Positions 30,903 through 37,775 of a stretch of DNA of 40,302 nucleotides are shown here, in pieces; the stretch's first letter is position 1; every line of letters begins with the position of its first letter. Under the pieces are notes generated by a model, which saw nothing but the letters and a program-made list of their open reading frames with translations, ran no database searches and was not told where the DNA came from. Origin of the DNA: an uncultured Clostridia bacterium (GTDB taxonomy: Bacteria > Bacillota > Clostridia > Oscillospirales > Ruminococcaceae); contig CANQPX010000002.1 in the NCBI GenBank assembly GCA_947625915.1, positions 1 through 40,302 on the forward strand, read 5' to 3'. The position numbers were made by a program, and so were the translations under genes.

Positions 30903-31730
30903 ATGATAATTAGAAATACCGGAGTAAACAATTTTGCAGCTATAAATAATATGCTGCAAAGGAAAAACAATGCAAATCCTATTTCGGGAACACCTTTTAC
31001 AAAGCGGTTTGATACACTTGTATTGAGTGATTTATTTAAGCAGTATTCCGATACTAAAGAAAGCGATAATGATATTTCGGCAATTCAAAAAATGTTATCT
31101 GAAACAAATAATAATTTAGATAAGAAAACTGCTGCAGGAACAGCAGGTCTCATTTATATGCAGGGTGCTTTAGCGCAGGAAATGATGTATACTGCTACAG
31201 TCGGCTATCAATTTGCGCAATGTACAGAAGAAAAAGCATATTATCAAAGCTTGCTGAATGAAGCTGACAGAACTGCAAAAAGTGATCCCGTACCACCGAC
31301 GCAGGATTATTTTGAATATAAATGTCCTGACGGCGGAGAGATAGATCGTGAAAAGGTTGAAAAAGCTCTTGCAAATGTACAGAGCCGTATTGACAACTTC
31401 ATTAATAATAATTCGGATTTAGTGAGAAAACCTGAAAGAAATATGGAAATTTATAATCAGTGTGCAAGTGCATTTGCAAATGCGTTTGATGTTGATGGAT
31501 CCGATGTAATTCTTGATGAAGAAGATAATAACAAGCTGTTCGGAGAAATTAAAGCGGACGAAGAAAGTTTCCTGCAAAAATGTAAGGACAAAATGCAAGA
31601 TCTTAGAGATCGTTACAATTCATTAGATAAACTTATGGAGGACAGCATAAAGAAAATGCGTTCTGAAAGCGGCGGAGAAAAACGTGCTGCCGCCATTGAA
31701 AAGGCGATCAATGAACTTTCTTTACAATGA
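30903..31730 (+). CDS. Helical protein of unknown function
   Basis: A 275-residue soluble protein without signal peptide, 13 bp after the large secreted protein and with GGAGGTG before its ATG, so probably co-translated. The first 40 residues are polar (RNTGVNNFAAINNMLQRKNN); the rest is predominantly helical and charged, e.g. EKVEKALANVQSRIDNFINN and ESFLQKCKDKMQDLRDRYNSLDKLMEDS, coiled-coil-like near the end. I do not recognise the family. Its place suggests a partner, chaperone or non-classically exported component of the secreted protein system; that is a guess. Confidence 0.68.
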   Translation: MIIRNTGVNNFAAINNMLQRKNNANPISGTPFTKRFDTLVLSDLFKQYSDTKESDNDISAIQKMLSETNNNLDKKTAAGTAGLIYMQGALAQEMMYTATVGYQFAQCTEEKAYYQSLLNEADRTAKSDPVPPTQDYFEYKCPDGGEIDREKVEKALANVQSRIDNFINNNSDLVRKPERNMEIYNQCASAFANAFDVDGSDVILDEEDNNKLFGEIKADEESFLQKCKDKMQDLRDRYNSLDKLMEDSIKKMRSESGGEKRAAAIEKAINELSLQ

Positions 31731-31812
31731 CTGATCAAGCTTACAATACCAAATGCGGTTTAAAGTGAGCTGCATAATTAACTCCATCTGTTTTTTCAAT
31801 TTCTCGATAAAC

Positions 31813-31835
31813 AAAAGGGAACACGATGCGTTCTT
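31813..31835 (+). terminator. Imperfect terminator-like hairpin
   Basis: GGGAACACGATGCGTTC (31817-31833) can form GAACACG/GCGTTC with a mismatch and is followed by TTC and the repeat element. It resembles the left arm of the perfect palindrome at 32163-32194 beyond the repeat. From 31731 to 31812 I see nothing else. Confidence 0.4.
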
Positions 31836-31836
31836 C

Positions 31837-32110
31837 AGTCTGTAGAAAAAGTATTTACGAAGAATAGTATAGTTCGTTGTCAAACAACTCACAGGGTTGT
31901 TTGACAAGGCTTAGATGGTATTTAATCGTTAATTCCAAGGGGGAAGCCCTCTATCGCAGGGCTTCCCCCTCTTTACGCCTGCGGCGTAAATTCACCCCCA
32001 GCGGAGCTCCTGAAGGCATTAGGGGATTTCGCGCTCTGCGGAGCGCGACGAGGGCTCCGCCCCTCGACCCCGCCAGCGCGGCTGCGCTGGACCAGCTTTT
32101 CGGGCAAGAC
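31837..32110. repeat. Multi-hairpin dispersed repeat, copy 2 (3' end diverged)
   Basis: It begins with the same AGTCTGTAGAAAAAGT (31837-31852) as copy 1. Hairpins: 31877-31907 (identical), 31939-31969 (12 bp, same loop CTATCGC but different stem), 31972-31990 (8 bp, loop 3, largely different stem), 32030-32047 (7 bp, two base pairs inverted), 32049-32066 and 32073-32090 (identical). The last hairpin and right terminal repeat of copy 1 are missing; homology fades at about 32100. It again lies between convergent genes. Confidence 0.82.
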
Positions 32111-32162
32111 TTTGTTTTTCGTTTTTTAGTTTGTCCGCGCCTATTTTTTCAGCTTTTTGACA

Positions 32163-32194
32163 AATAAAAGGGAACGCGCGCGTTCCCTTTTATT
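32163..32194 (-). terminator. Terminator of the pilB-pilT operon
   Basis: A perfect 32-bp palindrome, AATAAAAGGGAACGCG and its complement, 12 bp after the pilT stop; on the minus strand the arm ends in TTTTATT. It could work in both directions. Confidence 0.75.
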
Positions 32195-32205
32195 GATATG
32201 TTTAA

Positions 32206-33306
32206 TTAGTGCGGGGATTTGAGATAACGCTCAAATTCGTTTATGTCAAGGCTCTTCTCGCGTGCGTGCATCTCAGTTATAACGCCTTCCTTTACAAGAC
32301 GTGCAAGCTCTTGGTCAAGACAAACCATTCCGTCTTTTTTACCTGTCTGTATTGCAGTCTGGATAAGGTGTACCTTGTTGTCACGAACCATAGCCTTTAT
32401 GGAGTCGGTAGCATTGAGTATCTCCAGTGCCGCAACACGTCCCGTTCCGTCAGCTTTCGGGATAAGCGTCTGAGCGATAATTCCTACAAGAACAGTCGCA
32501 AGCTGCGTCCTGATCTGGGATTGCTGATGCGATGGGAAAACGTCGATGATACGGTTGATAGTATCTGCGGCACAAGTTGTATGCAGTGTGGACATTACAA
32601 GGTGTCCTGTTTCAGCAGCCGTTACGGCAGCGTTGATAGTTTCAAAATCACGCATCTCTCCTACGAGGATAACGTCCGGGTCTTCACGAAGTGCGGCTCT
32701 CAGTGACATTGCAAAAGATTCAACGTCATCGCCGACCTCTCTTTGGTTCACCATGCAGCGCTTATGCTCATGAACATATTCGATAGGGTCTTCGATAGTG
32801 ATGATATGTGCGGAACGGTTGATATTTACATAGTCGATCATTGCCGCAAGAGTCGTGGATTTACCTGAACCTGTAGGGCCCGTTACAAGTACAAGTCCTC
32901 TCGGACGGAGAGCAAACTCTCCGAGGATAGGCGGAAGATCGAGATCTTCAAGTGTAGGAATATCATTTCTCAGCAGACGGATAGCGATAGCCGTATTTCC
33001 TCTCTGGTGATAAACATTGACTCTGTGACGGTAGCCGCGCCTTGTTACATATGAAAAGTCGGCGTCGACCTTATTCTTGATGTTTTCCATATTACGTCCG
33101 CCTGTCATCTGCTCGCATATCTTCATAATAGCGGCTTCTGTCATTTCGGGGTAAGAACTGAGCTTACGGAGAGATCCGTGCAGTCTTACTACAGGCGAGA
33201 TCTTAGTTGTAAAATGAACGTCGGAACATCCGAGAACACGCGCCTCGTCAAGTATTTTGTCAATGCTTATAACGACTTTGTCCTGTGGTTTTTTCTCAAT
33301 ATCCAT
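32206..33306 (-). CDS. pilT: Type IV pilus retraction ATPase PilT
   Basis: A 366-residue hexameric ATPase that drives pilus disassembly at the inner membrane. It shows the PilT N-terminal domain (DEARVLGCSDVHFTTKISPVVRLHG), Walker A GPTGSGKST, Asp box ITIEDPIEYVH, Walker B DPDVILVGEMRD, and the His box LVMSTLHTT. The PilT-specific tail (AALEILNATDSIKAMVRDNK, DQELARLVKEGVI) separates it from PilB. It starts at the ATG at 33306 with AAAGGA upstream and lies 63 bp after pilB. Confidence 0.95.
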   Translation of the reverse strand: MDIEKKPQDKVVISIDKILDEARVLGCSDVHFTTKISPVVRLHGSLRKLSSYPEMTEAAIMKICEQMTGGRNMENIKNKVDADFSYVTRRGYRHRVNVYHQRGNTAIAIRLLRNDIPTLEDLDLPPILGEFALRPRGLVLVTGPTGSGKSTTLAAMIDYVNINRSAHIITIEDPIEYVHEHKRCMVNQREVGDDVESFAMSLRAALREDPDVILVGEMRDFETINAAVTAAETGHLVMSTLHTTCAADTINRIIDVFPSHQQSQIRTQLATVLVGIIAQTLIPKADGTGRVAALEILNATDSIKAMVRDNKVHLIQTAIQTGKKDGMVCLDQELARLVKEGVITEMHAREKSLDINEFERYLKSPH

Positions 33307-33369
33307 AGCACACGATCCTTTCAGATTTTATTTTCAGCATAATTCCATATGCAAGTTTCTTAGAAAATT

Positions 33370-35058
33370 TTATACAGCGTATGTAACTCTTACAAGTTCG
33401 TCCATAGTGGTCTTGCCTTCCTGAACGAGTTCGGAAACGTTGTCACGGAGCATTTTGGTTCCCTGCTGACGGCAAAGAGCCGATATCTGATCTACCTTTC
33501 CGCCTGCCGCGATAAGCGCGCTCATTTCGGGAGTACAGAGCAATATCTCGTGTATAGCGGTACGTCCGGAATAACCTGTGTTGTTGCACTTCGGACAGCC
33601 GCAGGCGTCATATACCGTAATATGCTCGCTTATGCCCATAAGTTTATCTTCTTCATCGGTGGAAACTCTCGGTGTACGGCATTCCATGCATATCTTTTTA
33701 ACAAGACGCTGTGCAACGATACCGATAAGCGAAGTTGCGACCATGTACGGAGCAACGCCCATATCCACCAGACGGGTAACAGTTGACGGAGCGTCGTTTG
33801 TATGCAGTGTTGAAAGAACCATATGTCCCGTGATAGCGGCACGGATAGCGATCTCGGCAGTTTCTTGGTCACGCATCTCACCGATCATTACTATATCAGG
33901 ATCCTGACGGAGGATAGAACGCAGCGCCGCAGCGAATGTCATACCTGCTTTTGCGTTTACCTGACACTGATTTATGCCTTCGATATTCTTTTCGACAGGG
34001 TCCTCAACGGTGATAACGTTAACGTTAGGCTTTGCGATCTCACCGAGCGCGGCGTAAAGAGTAGTTGTTTTACCGGAACCTGTAGGACCCGTTACAAGAA
34101 CAACGCCTTGCGGAACTTTAAGCAGTGAAGCAAATCTTTCGTAGTTATAAGCCGTCATGCCGAGGTCTGTGATCTTTCTTACGCCCACATCACCTGTAGC
34201 AAGTATACGTATAACGACTTTCTCGCCGTTTACCGTAGGAAGGTTAGAAACACGGACATCTATTGTTGTTCCGTCAACTACCTGAGTGAAACGACCGTCC
34301 TGCGGTATACGTTTTTCGGCGATGTTCATGCCGCTTATGATCTTCAGACGGGTAACAAGCGAGTTATGAACAACGTTTGAAATGTTCATCAGTTCGATAA
34401 GATCGCCGTTAACACGTATACGAATACGCGTATGAGTTTTGAACGGCTCGATATGGATATCCGTTGCGTCCGCACGGAAAGAGTTTTCAACGATAGTCGT
34501 TGCAAGTTTAACGATAGGCGCGCTATCGATCCTCTCTGCGGAATCCTCATCTATACCGAAAGCGTTGTCATCAACGAACTGGTTCTCAACGGAGTCGATA
34601 AGTGATGTAGTGTTCTGCATTGAATAGCATTTGCCTATCTGCTTTGTTATCGCAGCCTTAGTGGCAAGCACAGGAACAACGTCCATACCGGTAGTAACTT
34701 TTATATCCTCAAAGATGTAGAAGTTTACCGGGTCGTGAGTTGCAACGGTAAGTCTTTTACCGGTTATTTTGATAGCGATAATGGTATGTTTTTTAGCGAG
34801 CTGTTCCGGGATCTTTTTTACAGCTTCTATATTAATGGCAAATTCCGGATCGTTCAGATCGACAAAAGGAACATTAAGTTTTTTGGCAAGTACCTGACCG
34901 AACTGTACATCAGTAACATAACCAAGTTCAATAACATAATCTCCGAAATATTTTCCGGGGATATTTTCTTCTTTCTTCTTGTCAAGTACGGCTTGAAGCT
35001 GTTCTTCGGTAATTACTCCTTCATTTACCATATACTGACCTATAGGAATATTTTTCAT
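33370..35058 (-). CDS. pilB: Type IV pilus assembly ATPase PilB
   Basis: A 562-residue ATPase for pilus extension. The N-terminal MshEN-type domain (IGQYMVNEGVITEEQLQAVLDKK, LGYVTDVQFGQVLAKKLNVPFVDL) is followed by the GspE core: RADATDIHIEPF, Walker A GPTGSGKTT, ITVEDPVE, Walker B DPDIVMIGEMRD, LSTLHTNDAPS, and the zinc tetracysteine CMECR/CGCPKC. The ATG at 35058 has GGAG 8 nt upstream; an in-frame TTG at 35064 touches that site and is rejected. With pilT it forms a two-gene operon. Confidence 0.94.
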   Translation of the reverse strand: MKNIPIGQYMVNEGVITEEQLQAVLDKKKEENIPGKYFGDYVIELGYVTDVQFGQVLAKKLNVPFVDLNDPEFAINIEAVKKIPEQLAKKHTIIAIKITGKRLTVATHDPVNFYIFEDIKVTTGMDVVPVLATKAAITKQIGKCYSMQNTTSLIDSVENQFVDDNAFGIDEDSAERIDSAPIVKLATTIVENSFRADATDIHIEPFKTHTRIRIRVNGDLIELMNISNVVHNSLVTRLKIISGMNIAEKRIPQDGRFTQVVDGTTIDVRVSNLPTVNGEKVVIRILATGDVGVRKITDLGMTAYNYERFASLLKVPQGVVLVTGPTGSGKTTTLYAALGEIAKPNVNVITVEDPVEKNIEGINQCQVNAKAGMTFAAALRSILRQDPDIVMIGEMRDQETAEIAIRAAITGHMVLSTLHTNDAPSTVTRLVDMGVAPYMVATSLIGIVAQRLVKKICMECRTPRVSTDEEDKLMGISEHITVYDACGCPKCNNTGYSGRTAIHEILLCTPEMSALIAAGGKVDQISALCRQQGTKMLRDNVSELVQEGKTTMDELVRVTYAV

Positions 35059-35165
35059 CGGCAATGCTCCGTTTCTCCGCAGATTGATAAATGCAAATAA
35101 GGGGATTTCCCTGCGGCGAAATCCTTTTCTATGAGAACATCAAAAGATGTTAACAACACTTTAAT

Positions 35166-35330
35166 AGTTTTGAGAGTTGAGAGTAGAGAGTTGAGATTTT
35201 ATCCCCACCCCCTGCCCCTCCCCAAGAGGGGGGGAGAGCACGCTCCGTTTCAAAAGAGGTGTAAAAGCACGTGCGGAGAAAAGAACACTGACAGTTTATG
35301 TCAATAACTCAACTCTTAACTCTAAAAACT
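35166..35330. repeat. Inverted-repeat element with a G-quadruplex motif
   Basis: The stretch AGTTTTGAGAGTTGAGAGT at the left (35166-35185) recurs in imperfect inverse at the right end (35306-35330, complement AGTTTTTAGAGTTAAGAGTT). Between them, 35203-35223 has four C runs of at least four (CCCC, CCCCC, CCCC, CCCC) spaced by 1-2 nt; on the minus strand this is a compact four-tetrad G-quadruplex motif. A G7 run follows at once and could compete by hairpin pairing. It lies between pilB and pilD, which diverge. Looks like a small MITE; no coding capacity. Confidence 0.55.
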
Positions 35331-35333
35331 GAC

Positions 35334-35362
35334 TTGAAATTTCTGAAAAAATATGTTAAGAT
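35334..35362 (+). promoter_or_regulatory. Promoter of the prepilin peptidase gene
   Basis: TTGAAA (35334-35339), 17-bp spacer, TAAGAT (35357-35362), 40 bp before the start codon and immediately right of the inverted-repeat element. Confidence 0.65.
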
Positions 35363-35401
35363 ATAAATATCGAATTTTCATTATTAAGGAGATGTTTCGT
35401 T

Positions 35402-36397
35402 TTGGATCTTATAAGCATAATGAACATCGGAACTCACATTATGGTTTTCCTCTTCGGAATAACCATAGGAAGTTTCCTGAACGTCTGTATCTACAGACTC
35501 CCCGCGGGCGAATCCCTCACAAAGAAAAATTCCCACTGCATGACCTGCGGAACACCAATAAAATGGTATGATCTCGTTCCGGTATTCAGCTGGCTGTTTT
35601 TACGGGGAAAATGCCGTGCCTGCGGTTCAAAAATATCTTCAAGATATATAATCGTTGAATCGCTGACCGGGATACTTTTCGTGCTTACGTTTCTCAGGTT
35701 CGATACTATAATCGACGGGCTGATATATCCCGCGCTTTGCTGTTTGTTTATTGCGGGGCTTATAGTTATCGGCTTTGAGGACTACGACACAAGCGAAATG
35801 ACCGTAGGCGTTCTGTTATATCTTGCGATAGTCGCATTTGTAACAAGAGTTCTCACCGCCTTGAACGGAAAAATGTTCAGAGCCTGTGAAATTTCCCTCG
35901 CGGACGGGATCATAGGAATGTTCGCAGTAAGCGTACCGTTCCTGTTTTTCGGATTTGTTATCACGCCGCTGATATACAATTTCATTGACGAGGATCGCAA
36001 AGCTGCCCGCAAAATAAGAAAGCGCCTTAAAACACAGAAGCTCGACCGTTCCGAAGAACGCAAACTTGAAAAAACTCTTGCGGAACATCTTTCCGCGATA
36101 AAGGAAAAAGGACCTGTTTTCGGTTTTGGAATGGGAGATGTTCTGCTGATGGCTGCGGGAGGACTTATGTACGGCTGGAAAGCCGCTGTTGTCGCCGCAT
36201 TCATCGCAATAATTTCCGGCGCAGTTTACGCCGTTATCCTTAAAGTCCGCGCCGCACGAAATGATGAAGAAAGCGTAAAAGCCTTTTCATTCGGACCGTT
36301 CCTCACTATCGGGCTCGGCATAGCTTCATTTTTCGGAACTCGGCTAATGGATATGTACATTGATTTCCTCACCGTTCCGCAAATTCCTGTTCAATAA
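35402..36397 (+). CDS. pilD: Prepilin peptidase (PilD/GspO family)
   Basis: A 331-residue membrane aspartyl protease that cleaves and N-methylates prepilins. The N-terminal half has GITIGSFLNVCIYRLP and the two CxxC pairs CMTCGTPIKWYDLVPVFSWLFLRGKCRACGSKIS (zinc/methylase domain). The catalytic aspartates are in VIGFEDYDTSEMT and FGFGMGDVLLMAAGG. A charged cytoplasmic insert (about 195-230, KRLKTQKLDRSEERKLEKTL) lies between them, longer than in proteobacterial PilD. The start is TTG at 35402 with AAGGAG 10 nt upstream; the next ATG (35420) has no site. It should process the two prepilins encoded next door. Confidence 0.93.
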   Translation: MDLISIMNIGTHIMVFLFGITIGSFLNVCIYRLPAGESLTKKNSHCMTCGTPIKWYDLVPVFSWLFLRGKCRACGSKISSRYIIVESLTGILFVLTFLRFDTIIDGLIYPALCCLFIAGLIVIGFEDYDTSEMTVGVLLYLAIVAFVTRVLTALNGKMFRACEISLADGIIGMFAVSVPFLFFGFVITPLIYNFIDEDRKAARKIRKRLKTQKLDRSEERKLEKTLAEHLSAIKEKGPVFGFGMGDVLLMAAGGLMYGWKAAVVAAFIAIISGAVYAVILKVRAARNDEESVKAFSFGPFLTIGLGIASFFGTRLMDMYIDFLTVPQIPVQ

Positions 36398-36410
36398 AAA
36401 ATAAATTTTA

Positions 36411-36454
36411 TTTTCGGGTACGCGCTTTCGTAAACGCGCACCCGAAATTTTTTT
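36411..36454 (+). terminator. Terminator between convergent pilD and prepilin genes
   Basis: TTTCGGGTACGCG (36412-36424) pairs with CGCGCACCCGAAA (36435-36447) with one mismatch; T7 follows. On the other strand the flank is also A/T-rich, so it may act both ways. Confidence 0.8.
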
Positions 36455-36462
36455 GCATAAAA

Positions 36463-37293
36463 TTATGTTGTCGCTTCTACAATGTCTTTTGCGTCGCCGT
36501 CAAGCCATACAATGTAAACTTTTGTGCCGGGAGCGATGGGAGAAGAACCGGAAGTGATATCTTCCGTATCATATAAACCGATCTTGCTTACATCGCTTGT
36601 AAGGTTCCTGCAATAAACATATGCCGGAGTGCTTACGAACTTACTTGTATCATCATCTTTATTTAATGATCTGCTAAGTCCGTATCTGGCTGTCGAAGAT
36701 ACTCTTACGCCTATTCCGTCGGCTGCGGAATCTGTCACCGTAAGCTGTATGGCGTAATCACTTCCGCCGTAGTAAGCCGCGCCGAGAGCCATTCTGCATT
36801 TTTCGCTATTGCTTATACTCTCATAACCGTTGTCAATTACCGCCGGAACACCGCTGCCGTCGAGCACAAATTTTCTTCTGAGTAACCTTCCGGTATAAGT
36901 GTCACCGTTGAACTCATAAGCGTCTGCGGTGTTGTCGATTATTATTACATCGGCATACTCTTGAATGGCTTTTTTCTTATTGGCATAGCTTGGATCTGTA
37001 GTGCTTATTCCCACATGATCGAGGTATTTATCCGCAAACTCATTTACCGCGCCTGTGATGCTGCCTGCCCCGCTCTTGGTGTACAATCCCAGATCCGTCG
37101 CAAACCTTATCGACTCGGTTATATACTGTGTAACGCCTGTCTGTGCATTTCTGCGGCTCTCGATAAGCGTTGAGTCAACATATGTCTCGCGTATCGGCTT
37201 GAACATCTGCATTATGCCCGCCATGAGTATGGAAAGTATCGCCATAACTACTATAAGCTCAATAAGGGTAAAGCCTTTTAAAAGTTTTTTCAT
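36463..37293 (-). CDS. Type IV prepilin-like protein (PilW-like)
   Basis: A 276-residue protein with a class III signal: MKKLLKG then FTLIELIVVMAILSILMAGIM, cleavage after Gly7, Glu at +5. The rest (IRETYVDSTLIESRRNAQTGVTQYITESIRFATDLG) resembles minor pilins of the PilW/PilV kind. It ends the pilin operon, 13 bp after the previous prepilin. AAGGGGG precedes the ATG. The C-terminal half is strand-rich and not assigned. Confidence 0.85.
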   Translation of the reverse strand: MKKLLKGFTLIELIVVMAILSILMAGIMQMFKPIRETYVDSTLIESRRNAQTGVTQYITESIRFATDLGLYTKSGAGSITGAVNEFADKYLDHVGISTTDPSYANKKKAIQEYADVIIIDNTADAYEFNGDTYTGRLLRRKFVLDGSGVPAVIDNGYESISNSEKCRMALGAAYYGGSDYAIQLTVTDSAADGIGVRVSSTARYGLSRSLNKDDDTSKFVSTPAYVYCRNLTSDVSKIGLYDTEDITSGSSPIAPGTKVYIVWLDGDAKDIVEATT

Positions 37294-37306
37294 TCAAAAC
37301 GCCCCC

Positions 37307-37762
37307 TTAACTCGAATGACCAAGGAGATACTTATATCTCAGGTTGTAATCTTTTTCGGTATAACCCGCGTCGCCCGAAACATTGAGCTGATTGCCTTGG
37401 CGGTCACGGCTGTAAAGAACGTAAATATCCACAGGATAACTATAAACTCCCTTGTCTGTAGCAACATTTCCTGTCACGGGATCTATCTTAGCGACCTGCA
37501 TATACAGCGGTGAAGGACTTCCCTTATGAGGCGGTGTAGTTGTAGATGTAGAACCTGCGTACGCTATCTCGACAGCATCTCCGCCGATCGCTTTTTCCAC
37601 ATATGCCATCTGGTTCGACAGACTTGTATTAACAAGGTTATTCATCTTGTTTCTTGTCGATACCGAAGCATATATCTGCGCCATTGTGAGGGAAGCTACA
37701 CCGAGTATTGCAAGAGCCACGATACATTCTATAAGGGTGAAACCTCTGAATTTATTTTTCAT
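37307..37762 (-). CDS. Type IV prepilin-like protein (minor pilin)
   Basis: A 151-residue prepilin: MKNKFRG then FTLIECIVALAILGVASLTMAQIYA, with the cleavage Gly7 and Glu at +5, followed by a soluble domain (NLVNTSLSNQMAYVEKAIGG, YPVDIYVLYSRDRQGNQLNVSGD). The unusual Cys next to the +5 Glu lies in the membrane helix. The ATG at 37762 is chosen because GGAGG is 8 nt upstream; one two codons earlier touches that site. Probably a minor pilin of the same pilus as its neighbours. Confidence 0.85.
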   Translation of the reverse strand: MKNKFRGFTLIECIVALAILGVASLTMAQIYASVSTRNKMNNLVNTSLSNQMAYVEKAIGGDAVEIAYAGSTSTTTPPHKGSPSPLYMQVAKIDPVTGNVATDKGVYSYPVDIYVLYSRDRQGNQLNVSGDAGYTEKDYNLRYKYLLGHSS

Positions 37763-37775
37763 AGTCATTCCCTCC

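Noticed and set aside
31877-32167. A 96-codon reading frame across repeat copy 2
   Set aside because: The part open in both copies is only about 35 codons, copy 1 has no start codon for it, and differences between the copies preserve hairpin pairing rather than protein sequence.
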